60,387 nucleotides of DNA from Pseudoxanthomonas sp. (lineage in GTDB: Bacteria > Pseudomonadota > Gammaproteobacteria > Xanthomonadales > Xanthomonadaceae), in assembly GCF_024710765.1 (NCBI RefSeq), contig NZ_JANJUE010000093.1, positions 1 to 60,387 on the forward strand, in the 5' to 3' direction. The position numbers and the translations under genes are program-made. A model generated the notes under the pieces. The model did no database searches and was not told where the DNA came from. It saw only the letters and a program-made list of their open reading frames with translations. Each line of letters opens with the position of its first letter. Position 1 is the stretch's first letter. This document shows, in pieces, positions 8,303-16,890 of this stretch.

Positions 8303-9682
8303 TCAGCCGCCGGGCGTGGGGACGGGCGCTTCGGCGGGGGCGGGCGCCGGCGCGTTCGCCGGCGTACCGTCGGTCTGGGCCTGGGCACCCGTGCGGATGT
8401 CCACGAACGCCTCGCCACGCATTTCCTGGAGGAAGCGGTTGTATTCGTCTTCCAGCTTGCGGCGGCCGATGGTCTCGCGGATCTGGGCGCGCTGGTTGGC
8501 GTCGGTGACATCGCTCTGGCGCGCTTCCACGCGCTGCACGATGTGCCAGCCCGCATCCGTGCGGAAGGCTTCGGTGACCTGGCCGTCGCCGACACCGGCG
8601 ACCTGTTCGCCGAAGGCCGGGCCAAAGGCATCGGCCGGGAACCAGCCCAGATCGCCGCCTTCGCCACGGCTGTTCGGATCCTCGGAGGATTCCTTGGCGA
8701 CCGTGGCAAAATCCGCGCCGCCGGCGATGCGGGCGCGCAGGGTGTCGATCTTGGCCTTGGCCGCGGCGGCGTCCTGGGTTTCGGTGACGCGGACCAGGAT
8801 GTGGCGGGCGTGGTACTCGGTGACGGTCCGCTTGTCGGCCTGCGAGGCGTCGCGGGTCTCCACCAGCTTGAGCAACTGGAAACCACTGGCGCCGCGCAGC
8901 GGGCCGACCACCTGGCCGGGGGACATCGTCTTGAGCATCTCCACGAAGGCAGTCGGGATTTCGTCCATGCTGCGCCAGCCCAAGTCACCACCGTCCAGCG
9001 CGTTGGGGCTGTCGGAATAGCGTACGGCCGCGGCGTTGAAATCCATCTCACCCTTGTCCAGCAGGGCCTTGATGCCATCGACCTTCTGCTGGCCGGTGCT
9101 GATCTGCTCGGCCGTGGCGCCGTCCGGCAGGGCGACCAGGATGTGCGCGAGGTGGTATTGCTGGCCCGAACCGGCCTGCATCGCCAGCGCCGCATCCACT
9201 TCACCCTCGCTGACCTGGATCTTGCTCTGGGCGAAGCTCTGGCGCAGGCGCTGGACGGTGATCTCGTCGCGCAGCGAATTGCGGAAATCGTTGAAGGACA
9301 TCCCGTCCTGGGCCAGCCGCGCGCGCAGGGCGTCGACGGTCATGCCGTTCTGCTGGGCGACCGCGGCGACCGCGCCGTTGACTTCCTGATCGCCGACCTG
9401 GATGCCGCTGCCACTGGCGCGGGTCACCTGCAGCTTCATCAGGATCAGGCGTTCCATGACCTGGCGTTCCAGTACTTCGCGCGGCGGCAACTGACCGGGC
9501 TGGTTGGCGTACTGGTTGATCACGTTGGCGACCGCGCGGTCCAGTTCGCTCTGGAGAATGACGTCCTCGTCGACGATCGCGGCGATCCGGTCCAGCGGCT
9601 GGAGGGTCTGGGCCGACAGCGGCGCCACGCAGGCAGCAGCCAGCAGGACGGCGGCAAGGGGACGGAACAACTTGATGGTCAT
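8303..9682 (-). CDS. surA: Periplasmic chaperone and peptidyl-prolyl isomerase SurA
   Basis: Folds outer-membrane beta-barrel proteins in the periplasm. The start at 9682 gives a signal peptide (MTIKLFRPLAAVLLAAACVAPLSAQ) and a 459-residue protein; the frame is open upstream but that part lies inside lptD. Domains in order: N-terminal SurA domain (about 25-165, beginning LDRIAAIVDEDVILQSEL), parvulin domain 1 (about 173-275, HLAHILVAL to GFQLLKLVE), parvulin domain 2 (about 287-385, YHARHILVRV to GWHIVQRVE) and a C-terminal helix. A Pro/Ala-rich tail of about 25 residues is added. The start overlaps the lptD stop (ATGA), matching the role of SurA in LptD assembly. Confidence 0.97.
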   Translation of the reverse strand: MTIKLFRPLAAVLLAAACVAPLSAQTLQPLDRIAAIVDEDVILQSELDRAVANVINQYANQPGQLPPREVLERQVMERLILMKLQVTRASGSGIQVGDQEVNGAVAAVAQQNGMTVDALRARLAQDGMSFNDFRNSLRDEITVQRLRQSFAQSKIQVSEGEVDAALAMQAGSGQQYHLAHILVALPDGATAEQISTGQQKVDGIKALLDKGEMDFNAAAVRYSDSPNALDGGDLGWRSMDEIPTAFVEMLKTMSPGQVVGPLRGASGFQLLKLVETRDASQADKRTVTEYHARHILVRVTETQDAAAAKAKIDTLRARIAGGADFATVAKESSEDPNSRGEGGDLGWFPADAFGPAFGEQVAGVGDGQVTEAFRTDAGWHIVQRVEARQSDVTDANQRAQIRETIGRRKLEDEYNRFLQEMRGEAFVDIRTGAQAQTDGTPANAPAPAPAEAPVPTPGG

Positions 9683-12123
9683 GGCAGCATATCCGGAGCG
9701 TAGCGGTTGTCGTCGTCCGGATCCGGCGTGGTATTGCTCGGCGGGACGAGATAGAGGTCGTCTCGGTAATAGCCGAGGATACCACGGCGCAGGGTGCGCT
9801 CCGTGTCCTGGCCAGCCGAGCCCAGGCCCTTGAGGACGAATTCGACCTGGATGGAGTTGTTCATTTCGCCCTCGCGGTTGCGCACGTAGCGGCGCACCAC
9901 CGCGCGCACGGCCAGGCAGCAGCTGTCCCACTGGACGCCGGCGATGCCTTCCAGCAGCTTGTTGTCCTGGAACGAATGGTAGTAGCGGCCGACGATGCTC
10001 CACGAGGGGCTGATCGGATACAGGAAGGAGAAGTCGCCCTGTTCCAGCAGATCGCGGCGGCTGCGGTAGGTCAGGTTGACCACGCCGTCGTCGCCAATCA
10101 GGTAGCGCGCGCGGAGGCTGGCCAGGTCCTCTCGGCGGAACTTGGGATCCCACTGGTAGGACGCGCCGATGGTCCAGCGGTCTGTGGGCGCGTAGTTGGC
10201 GTCGGCGATCCAGGCCGACTTGCCTTTCTGCAGCGGCGTTTCCGCGGGTGAAAGGGTGACGCGCGCATCCTCGAAATAGCGGATCTGGCCGAGGCTCATC
10301 GAGGCCCGCTCGAAACCATCGGACTGGCGCAGGAAACGGGTCGTCAACGCCATCGTCAGCTGGTTGGCATCAGTCTGGCGATCAGGTCCCGAGTAGCGGT
10401 TGTCGCGGAACATCTGCCCCCAGCTATAGGTGAAGGGTCGGGTGTCGAACAGCGGGATGCCATCCTGGTTGCGGTATGGCACGTTGAGATAGAACAGGCG
10501 CGGTTCCAGTGTATGCAGGAAGCGGCTGCCCTTGATCTCGGTCTCGCGATCGAAGAACAGGCCCATGTCCAGCGAGCCGATGGGCAGGCTACGGTTGGGT
10601 GATTCATCGTAGTAGGGCCGCATCATCGCGTCGGTGACGCTGGCGGCCGGCACGCCGAGCGCGCGTGCGGCGCGATCGGTGGCGATACCGCGGGCCAGTT
10701 CCGGGTCCAGGCGATAGTCGGTGTAGCGCCAGGCCAGGGTGGGGCGCACGTACCAGGACGGGCCTTCGAAGTTCACGCTGACGGTCGGCTTGAGATCGAG
10801 GCGGGAGCCGCCGGCATGCACATCGTGCTGGAAACGCACGGCTTCGCTGTGCAGGCCAATATTCAGCCAGCGCCCCAGCGGACGATCGTAAGTGAAGTAG
10901 GCGCGCGGCAGGCGGTTGTAAGGTAGCGACGCCTTGGTCAGATTGAAGTCCGACAATTGCCAGGCGTCGGCCATGACGCCGCCGTTCCAGAACTGGCCCA
11001 CGCCGTACAGACCGGCGGTACTGGTAAGGGTACTGGCGGTCAGACCGCCGAGATTGTTCGCGAAGTCCTCGACATAGCGGGAATCGCTGACCCAGACCAG
11101 ATTGGCGCGGGCCTGCCACTGCGAACTGAGGTTGTGGTAACCGTCGAAACGGAACAGACCCCGGCTGTCACCGGGTTCGGGGTTGCGCTCGGGAACGAAC
11201 TCCGGTTCGCGGCTGCGCGTCTCCAGCAGGTCGTCACGGTGCATGTAGTTGCCCTGCAACTCGCCGGCGCCGCCTTCGTACAGGTAGCGGAACTCGGCGC
11301 CGAGGGCAAAGCCGCGCTTGCTCATGTAGCGCGGGTTGAGGGTCATGTCGTAGTTCGGGGCCAGGTTCAGGTAGATCGGCTGGCGGTAATCCAGGCCATT
11401 GCGCCCGGAATGGCTCAGGGCCGGGTACAGCAGGCCGGTATGGCGCTGGTCGTCGATCGGGAACTTGAACCACGGCATGTACAGCACCGGCACGTGGCCC
11501 AGCCGCACGGTGGCGCCGTGCGCCACGCCCCAGCCGGTCTCGGTGTTCACGTCGATGCGCCGCGAACGCAGTTCCCAGCGCCGATCGGCGGGATCGCAGG
11601 TCGAATAGGTGGAATGCAGCAGGCTGCCTTCCGGCCCCTTCATGTCGATGCGGTCGGCGCCGCCGTTGCCGCGTCGCGAGACCAGTTGATACTGCAGGTT
11701 GTCGATCTGGTGGCGATCGGCGTTCTGGTCGCCGCGCGCGCTTTCGGCGACCAGGCGGATGCCGGCATCCTGGTAGCGCACATGGCCTTCGGCCGAATAG
11801 GTGTCCTTTTCCTGGTCGTAGGTCAGGTTGTCCGCGCCCAGGTACTGGTCACCGCGGACGAGGGCGACATTGCCCTGGTACTCCAGGTTCTGCTCGGTGC
11901 CACCAAGCTTGTCGCCCACGATGTTGGTGTCCTGGTTCGCGCGGGCGGCGCGGGCCTGTTCGGTATTGGTACCTGCGGCTGGCTGGGGCACGCCCGCGAA
12001 CGCGGGCACCGGATCCTCGATCGGGCACAGCGCCCAGCTCTGGGGCTTCTCGTCGGCCGCCAGCGCCGGCAGGCACAGGGCGATACTGAACGGCAGGGGC
12101 AGCAGGCGAAGGACTGGACGCAC
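9679..12123 (-). CDS. lptD: LPS-assembly protein LptD
   Basis: Outer-membrane barrel that, with LptE, inserts lipopolysaccharide into the outer leaflet. The GTG at 12123 was preferred as start because it places a clean signal peptide (VRPVLRLLPLPFSIALCLPALA) at the N-terminus and gives 814 residues; an in-frame ATG at 12195 would add 24 residues of non-signal sequence. The N-terminal OstA/jellyroll domain runs from about YQGNVALVRGDQYLGADN to SRRID, followed by the barrel (VPVLYMPWFKFPIDD onward). Cysteines in WALCPIEDP, TYSTCDP and the C-terminal DSCCL are where the family forms its inter-domain disulfides. The operon continues into surA by a 4-nt overlap. Confidence 0.96.
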   Translation of the reverse strand: MRPVLRLLPLPFSIALCLPALAADEKPQSWALCPIEDPVPAFAGVPQPAAGTNTEQARAARANQDTNIVGDKLGGTEQNLEYQGNVALVRGDQYLGADNLTYDQEKDTYSAEGHVRYQDAGIRLVAESARGDQNADRHQIDNLQYQLVSRRGNGGADRIDMKGPEGSLLHSTYSTCDPADRRWELRSRRIDVNTETGWGVAHGATVRLGHVPVLYMPWFKFPIDDQRHTGLLYPALSHSGRNGLDYRQPIYLNLAPNYDMTLNPRYMSKRGFALGAEFRYLYEGGAGELQGNYMHRDDLLETRSREPEFVPERNPEPGDSRGLFRFDGYHNLSSQWQARANLVWVSDSRYVEDFANNLGGLTASTLTSTAGLYGVGQFWNGGVMADAWQLSDFNLTKASLPYNRLPRAYFTYDRPLGRWLNIGLHSEAVRFQHDVHAGGSRLDLKPTVSVNFEGPSWYVRPTLAWRYTDYRLDPELARGIATDRAARALGVPAASVTDAMMRPYYDESPNRSLPIGSLDMGLFFDRETEIKGSRFLHTLEPRLFYLNVPYRNQDGIPLFDTRPFTYSWGQMFRDNRYSGPDRQTDANQLTMALTTRFLRQSDGFERASMSLGQIRYFEDARVTLSPAETPLQKGKSAWIADANYAPTDRWTIGASYQWDPKFRREDLASLRARYLIGDDGVVNLTYRSRRDLLEQGDFSFLYPISPSWSIVGRYYHSFQDNKLLEGIAGVQWDSCCLAVRAVVRRYVRNREGEMNNSIQVEFVLKGLGSAGQDTERTLRRGILGYYRDDLYLVPPSNTTPDPDDDNRYAPDMLP

Positions 12124-12258
12124 GCGGTACCGGGCTCCGGGACGGTTCGGTTCAGAAACGGCGGTTAGCTTGCCGGATCCCCGGCATCGCGGCAATGAAA
12201 ACCCCCGGCCGGTTTCGGGTCTGGTTCATGCAGTCGCGGCCAGGTCGGGGAACGCGGT

Positions 12259-13167
12259 TCAGCGCAGTTCGTCGACATGGGCGGAAGCACACTCCTTCAA
12301 TGCCTCCAGGTCATAGCCGCCTTCCAGCATCGACACGACCCGCCCATCGGCATGGCGCCGCGCCAGTTGCCGGAGCTGGCGGGTCAGCCAGGCGAAGTCC
12401 CCGGTTTCGAGCATCAGGTCGGCCAGCGGGTCGCGCATGTGGGCATCGAAGCCGGCGGAAATGAGCAACAACTGGGGGCGCGCTTCGTCCAGGGCCGGCA
12501 GCAGTTGATCGGCCCAGGTGTTCTGGAAGCGGAATCCCCCGCTGCCGGGGGGCAACAGGGCATTGAACACGTTGCCGGCGCCGCGCTCGTAGGGGGCGCC
12601 GCTGTAGGGGAACAGTCCGGATTCGTGGGTGCTGAAGTAGGCCACCCGCGGCTCGTCGTAGAAGATGGCCTGGGTGCCATTGCCGTGGTGCACGTCGAAA
12701 TCGACGATGGCGACCCGCTCCAGGCCATGCTTCTCCAGCGCGTGGGCGGCGGCGATGGCGATGTTGTTGAACAGGCAGAAGCCCATGGCCGCGCTGGCGG
12801 TGGCATGGTGGCCGGGCGGGCGGACCGCGCAGAACACGGTGCTGGCATTTCCATGCATCACCTCGTCGACCGCGGCGATGCCGGCGCCGGCGGCGCGCAG
12901 CGCGGCCGCCCGCGAGGCCGGCACCATCACCGTGTCCGGGTCGAGCATGCGGTGGCCTTCGAAATCGACGTCCAGCACTTCACGCAGCAGGGCGTCGTCG
13001 TGCACCCGGCGCAGATCGCCCAGCTTGGCCAGCGGCGCTTCGCGCCAGTCCAGATCACCGTGGTCGCGGCGCAGGGCTTCCAGCACCACCTCCAGCCGTG
13101 CCGGCCGTTCCGGATGCTCGGGTCCGGGATCGTGCGACAGGCAGGCCGGGTGGGTGTAGATGATCAC
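12259..13167 (-). CDS. Histone deacetylase-like zinc amidohydrolase
   Basis: A class II HDAC / acetoin utilisation / acetylpolyamine amidohydrolase family member of 302 residues from the GTG at 13167. That start gives VIIYTHPACLSHDPG, the usual beginning; the frame is open upstream but overlaps the adenosyltransferase gene. Visible catalytic parts are RPPGHHA (His pair), DFDVHHGNGTQ (zinc ligands Asp and His), SAGFDAH (third ligand Asp) and LEGGYD. Likely substrates are acetylated polyamines, small amides or acetyl-lysine; the sequence does not say which. It begins 4 nt after the adenosyltransferase stop, so the two are co-transcribed. Confidence 0.92.
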   Translation of the reverse strand: MIIYTHPACLSHDPGPEHPERPARLEVVLEALRRDHGDLDWREAPLAKLGDLRRVHDDALLREVLDVDFEGHRMLDPDTVMVPASRAAALRAAGAGIAAVDEVMHGNASTVFCAVRPPGHHATASAAMGFCLFNNIAIAAAHALEKHGLERVAIVDFDVHHGNGTQAIFYDEPRVAYFSTHESGLFPYSGAPYERGAGNVFNALLPPGSGGFRFQNTWADQLLPALDEARPQLLLISAGFDAHMRDPLADLMLETGDFAWLTRQLRQLARRHADGRVVSMLEGGYDLEALKECASAHVDELR

Positions 13168-13171
13168 GGCG

Positions 13172-13732
13172 TCAGGTCGGGCGCCGCCGTTCGTGGTTCC
13201 AGAGCACTTCGCCGTGACCGTCGGCGCGGGCCAGCACGCGCGCCAGCACGAACAGCAGATCCGACAGCCGGTTGAGATAACGGATGGCTTCAGGCCGCAC
13301 CGCATCGTGGCGGGCCAGGGTGACGGTCTCGCGCTCGGCCCGGCGCACGATGGTGCGCGCCAGGTGGCAGCGCGCCGCGGCCTCGCCGCCGGCCGGCAGG
13401 ATGAAATCCTTCAGCGGCGGCAGCGCTTCGTTGTAGTGGTCCAGGCGCGCTTCCAGCGCATCCACGTCCTCGCCGGTGATGGCGGCATGGCCGGGAATGC
13501 ACAGCTCGCCACCCAAATCGAACATCTGGTGCTGGACCACCGTCAGCAGCGCGGCGACGTCCTCCGGGACATTCGGCGCGGCCAGGATCACGCCGATCGC
13601 CGAGTTGGCCTCGTCGACCGTGCCGTAGGCGTTGACCCGCGCCGAGTCCTTGCCGACCCGGCTGCCGTCACCGAGTCCGGTGGTGCCGTCGTCGCCGGTG
13701 CGCGTGTAGATCTTGGAAAGGCGGTTGCCCAT
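13172..13732 (-). CDS. Cob(I)yrinic acid a,c-diamide adenosyltransferase, PduO type
   Basis: Transfers the adenosyl group of ATP to cob(I)alamin to form adenosylcobalamin. The 186-residue protein contains the PduO signature IYTRTGDDGTTGLGDG (residues 8-23), VNAYGTVDEANSAIG (about 33-47) and RRAERE with the C-terminal YLNRLSDLLFVLAR (about 150-163). It is a salvage enzyme; no corrin-ring biosynthesis gene is in the window. It lies 16 nt downstream of a small membrane protein gene and 4 nt upstream of the deacetylase-like gene, an apparent three-gene operon. Confidence 0.95.
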   Translation of the reverse strand: MGNRLSKIYTRTGDDGTTGLGDGSRVGKDSARVNAYGTVDEANSAIGVILAAPNVPEDVAALLTVVQHQMFDLGGELCIPGHAAITGEDVDALEARLDHYNEALPPLKDFILPAGGEAAARCHLARTIVRRAERETVTLARHDAVRPEAIRYLNRLSDLLFVLARVLARADGHGEVLWNHERRRPT

Positions 13733-13748
13733 CGCGGTATCCCTCCGC

Positions 13749-14357
13749 TCAGCGCGATGCCTTCGGGTGGCCCAGGCGTGCGAGTTGTTCGACGCCGACG
13801 TGGGCGATCGCGACCAGGCCGACGTAGATGGCGGCCACGCGCAGGTAGGGGAGGAACCAGTCGCTGTAGTTCTTCCACCAGCCGGCCACGGTCGGGTTCG
13901 GCACGATGTCGCGGGCCAGCCAGTAGAAGCTGCCCTGGCTCAGCAGGTGGCAGGCCACCACCGAGGCGAACAGGCTGGCCACGGTCACCGCCAGCACGCG
14001 GCCGTGCTGGCCGGCGTGGGTGGCGTGGAAGCGGCGGACCAGCAGGCCACCCGCCCACAGGGCGAAGTAGGCCGGGACCAGGAACCAGTACGCGGCCGAG
14101 GTGCAGTAGTGGGTCCAGAAATTCATGCCCTGGCCGCTGATGACCACATAATCGACTGCCACGGCCAGCGCCATCAGCAGCGGGAACGCCCAGCGGGTCC
14201 AGCCGCGCAGGTAGAAGCCGCCGAGGAAGAACACCGCCCACGACGCATCCGGCACCGGGCCGAAGTGGGTCAGCGTGGCCGGCAGGTGGAGGCGGGTCGA
14301 CGCCATCAGCAGGGCCAGCAGGACGAGGATGGCGGCGCGTTGGGAGTTCGTGTTCAT
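13749..14357 (-). CDS. Small polytopic membrane protein, ECF S-component-like (DUF6580-like)
   Basis: A 202-residue hydrophobic protein with five to six membrane segments (about residues 7-24, 40-55, 58-75, 84-105, 120-140 and 170-188). The opening STRLHLPATLTHFGPVPDASWAVFFLGG resembles the R-x-x-P-x-x-F-x-P-x-x-A-x-x-LF pattern of DUF6580 proteins, thought to be substrate-binding S components of vitamin transporters. Position directly upstream of a cobalamin adenosyltransferase suggests a corrinoid-related carrier, but this is inference. The upstream gap to ubiH (104 nt) is too short for a complete cobalamin riboswitch, and none was seen. Confidence 0.62.
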   Translation of the reverse strand: MNTNSQRAAILVLLALLMASTRLHLPATLTHFGPVPDASWAVFFLGGFYLRGWTRWAFPLLMALAVAVDYVVISGQGMNFWTHYCTSAAYWFLVPAYFALWAGGLLVRRFHATHAGQHGRVLAVTVASLFASVVACHLLSQGSFYWLARDIVPNPTVAGWWKNYSDWFLPYLRVAAIYVGLVAIAHVGVEQLARLGHPKASR

Positions 14358-14461
14358 GCAGACGGATTCCGGAGGCTCAGCGCATCATTCTAGCGGACCG
14401 CGACCCGGCCCGCGCCCATGCGCCACCGTCGGGGCCGGCCGGGGACGGTCGAGCCGGTATC

Positions 14462-15682
14462 ATGGCCGGCATGACGCAACGGCATGACGTGGTAATCGTG
14501 GGGGGCGGCCTGGTCGGCGCCAGCCTGGCCATCGCCCTGGATCGCCTGGGCATCGACACGGGGCTGGTGGAAGCCGCGCCGCCGACGGCGATGCCGCCGG
14601 TGTTCGACCAGCGCAACCTCAGCTTCGCAACCGCCACGGTGAATGCGCTGACCGCGCTGGGCGTGATGCAGAAACTGCGCACCCCGGCGGGTCCGATCCG
14701 TCGCATCCATATCAGCCGCCAGGGCGATTTCGGGCGGGTCCGCCTGGATGCGGCCGACTACGGTCGCGAGCAGTTCGGCCAGGTCGTGGTGGCGCGCGAT
14801 TTCGGCGAAGCGCTGGAAGCGCGCCTGGGTGAACTCCGCCATGTCACCCGTTACCGGCCGGCGCGCTTCATCGCCCTGGAAGAAGGGGCCGCGGGCGCAC
14901 GCCGCCTGCGCCTGGCCGGCGAGACCGGCGAACAGTCCGTGGAAGCCCGCCTGCTGGTGGCGGCCGACGGCACCCGCAGCCAGCTGCGTGACGCGCTGGG
15001 CATCGGCGCACAGGAACACGACTACGGGCAGACCCTGTTCGTCGCGCGCGTCCGCGCCGAACAGGCGCCCGACGGCACCGCCTACGAGCGTTTCACCGAC
15101 ACCGGTCCCACCGCGCTGCTGCCGCGCGGGGATTGCCATTTCGGCGCCATCCATGGCGTGCCGGCCGAAACGGCCGACGCCGTCGCCGCGCTCGACGAGG
15201 CGGCCTGGCTCGCGCGCCTGCAGGCGGCTTTCGGCTGGCGGGTCGGGCGTTTCCTCGCCAGTGGCGAGCGCAGCGCGTATCCGATCAGCCGGGTGGTAGC
15301 CGAACGCCTGGTCGCGCCGCGCGCGGTGCTGATGGGCAATGCCGCGCAGACCATCCATCCGATCGGCGCGCAGGGTTTCAACCTGGGCCTGCGCGACGCG
15401 CTGACCCTGGCCGAGCTGCTTGAAACAGGCGGCGAGGATCCCGGTGCGGACAGCCTGCTGCAGGCCTACGCGCGGCGACGCGCCGAGGACCGCGAACGCA
15501 CGCTGGCGTTCTCCGATGGCCTGGCCCGGTTGACCGCCAATCCGGCACCGATGTTGCGCCCGTTGCGCAGCCTGGGCCTGGCCGCGGTCGATCTCTCGCC
15601 GACGTTGCAGGGATTCCTGGTGGGAGGCGCCATGGGCTTCCGCGGCGATCTGCCGGCCCTGTGCCGCGAGGTGGCCGCATGA
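14462..15682 (+). CDS. ubiH: UbiH-family FAD-dependent ubiquinone hydroxylase
   Basis: Class A flavin monooxygenase of aerobic ubiquinone synthesis (2-octaprenyl-6-methoxyphenol hydroxylase type). The 406-residue protein has the Rossmann FAD motif VVIVGGGLVGASLA (residues 10-23), LLVAADGTRSQLR (about 162, the DG motif) and LMGNAAQTIHPIGAQGFNLGLRDA (second FAD motif with GN in place of GD, common in UbiH). ATG codons at 14462 and 14471 are both possible starts. The next monooxygenase begins inside its stop (ATGA at 15679). The specific ring position cannot be assigned from sequence alone. Confidence 0.92.
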   Translation: MAGMTQRHDVVIVGGGLVGASLAIALDRLGIDTGLVEAAPPTAMPPVFDQRNLSFATATVNALTALGVMQKLRTPAGPIRRIHISRQGDFGRVRLDAADYGREQFGQVVVARDFGEALEARLGELRHVTRYRPARFIALEEGAAGARRLRLAGETGEQSVEARLLVAADGTRSQLRDALGIGAQEHDYGQTLFVARVRAEQAPDGTAYERFTDTGPTALLPRGDCHFGAIHGVPAETADAVAALDEAAWLARLQAAFGWRVGRFLASGERSAYPISRVVAERLVAPRAVLMGNAAQTIHPIGAQGFNLGLRDALTLAELLETGGEDPGADSLLQAYARRRAEDRERTLAFSDGLARLTANPAPMLRPLRSLGLAAVDLSPTLQGFLVGGAMGFRGDLPALCREVAA

Positions 15683-16857
15683 GCCGGCGCGGAAAAGGGG
15701 ATGTGGTGATCGTGGGCGGTGGCGCGGTCGGCGCGGCCTGCGCGCTGGCGCTGGCCGATGCCGGTTTGCAGGTGACCCTGGTCGAGGGTCGCGAACCCGC
15801 GCGCTGGTCGGCGGCGGATCCGGATCTGCGCGTCTACGCCTTCGCGCCGGACAACGCCGCACTGCTGGAATCGCTCGGTGTATGGCCCGCCATCCGCGAT
15901 GCGCGCGTGCAACCGTATCGGCGCATGTGTGTCTGGGACGCGGCCGGTGGCGGCGACATGCGGTTCGACGCCGACACGCTGGGCCATGCGCAGTTGGGCT
16001 GGATCCTGGAGAACGCGCTGCTGGTGGATCGCCTGTGGGCGGCGCTGCCGGCGGCTGGCGTGCGCGTGCACTGCCCGGCGCGGGTGCAGGAGGTCGAGCA
16101 GGATGAGGATGGCGTGCGCCTGAAACTGGAGGACGGCACCCGCCTGGATGCGCGCCTGGCCATCGCCGCCGATGGCGCCGATTCCAGCCTGCGCCAGGCC
16201 GCCGGCGTGGCGGTGTCGCAACACGATTATGCCCAGCGCGGCGTGGTCGCCTACATCGAGACCGCACAGCCGCACGAGGACACCGCCTGGCAACGCTTCC
16301 TGCCGACCGGCCCGCTGGCGCTGCTGCCATTCACCGAAGGACGCAGCTCGATCGTCTGGACGCTGCCCGATGCCGAAGCCGCACGCGTGCTGGCGCTGGA
16401 CGACGACGCGTTCGCGCGCGAACTCACCCGGGCCTCCGCGGCGCGGCTGGGCAACGCCCGGCCGGTATCGCCGCGGGTGGCGTTCCCGCTGCGCCGGCAG
16501 CTGGCGCAGCAGTACGTATCCGGACGGATCCTGTTGATCGGCGACGCCGCGCACGTGGTGCATCCGCTCGCCGGGCAGGGCGTCAACCTTGGCTTGCGCG
16601 ATGTGGCCGGACTGCGCGCGCTGATTCGCGATGCGCAGTCGCGCCGGGTGGACTGGAGCGCCCCGCACCGGCTGCTGCGTTGGGCGCGCCAGCGGCGCAG
16701 CGAGAGCACCGCCGCGGCCTACGCCTTCGACGGCATCAACCGGCTGTTTTCCAACGACGAAATGCACCTGACCCTGTTGCGCGGGCCGCTGCTCGGCCTG
16801 GCTGGCCGCGTGCCGCCACTGGCCAATCTGTTCTGGCGCCGCGCTTCCGGGCTCTGA
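15679..16857 (+). CDS. Second UbiH/UbiI/VisC-family FAD-dependent monooxygenase
   Basis: A 392-residue paralogue of the preceding gene. It shows VVIVGGGAVGAACALALADAG near the N-terminus, AIAADGADSSLRQAAGV (DG motif), and LIGDAAHVVHPLAGQGVNLGLRDVAGL (GD motif, about residue 288). The ATG at 15679 overlaps the upstream stop, and an earlier in-frame start would run further into the upstream gene. The tandem pair with ubiH suggests that the two enzymes do successive hydroxylations of the ubiquinone ring; this one most resembles UbiI/VisC or UbiF, and which one is not resolved. Confidence 0.9.
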   Translation: MSRRGKGDVVIVGGGAVGAACALALADAGLQVTLVEGREPARWSAADPDLRVYAFAPDNAALLESLGVWPAIRDARVQPYRRMCVWDAAGGGDMRFDADTLGHAQLGWILENALLVDRLWAALPAAGVRVHCPARVQEVEQDEDGVRLKLEDGTRLDARLAIAADGADSSLRQAAGVAVSQHDYAQRGVVAYIETAQPHEDTAWQRFLPTGPLALLPFTEGRSSIVWTLPDAEAARVLALDDDAFARELTRASAARLGNARPVSPRVAFPLRRQLAQQYVSGRILLIGDAAHVVHPLAGQGVNLGLRDVAGLRALIRDAQSRRVDWSAPHRLLRWARQRRSESTAAAYAFDGINRLFSNDEMHLTLLRGPLLGLAGRVPPLANLFWRRASGL

Positions 16858-16890
16858 CGCGGCGCGCAGGGCGGCGCCTGCTTCGCCGCG

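Noticed and set aside
6441-9020. A long plus-strand open frame across rsmA, pdxA and surA
   Set aside because: It is antisense to three well-identified genes and shows no domain. It is a GC-driven shadow frame.
14358-14461. Cobalamin riboswitch upstream of the ECF S-like gene
   Set aside because: The gap is only 104 nt, about half a normal cobalamin riboswitch, and no B12-box-like segment could be picked out.
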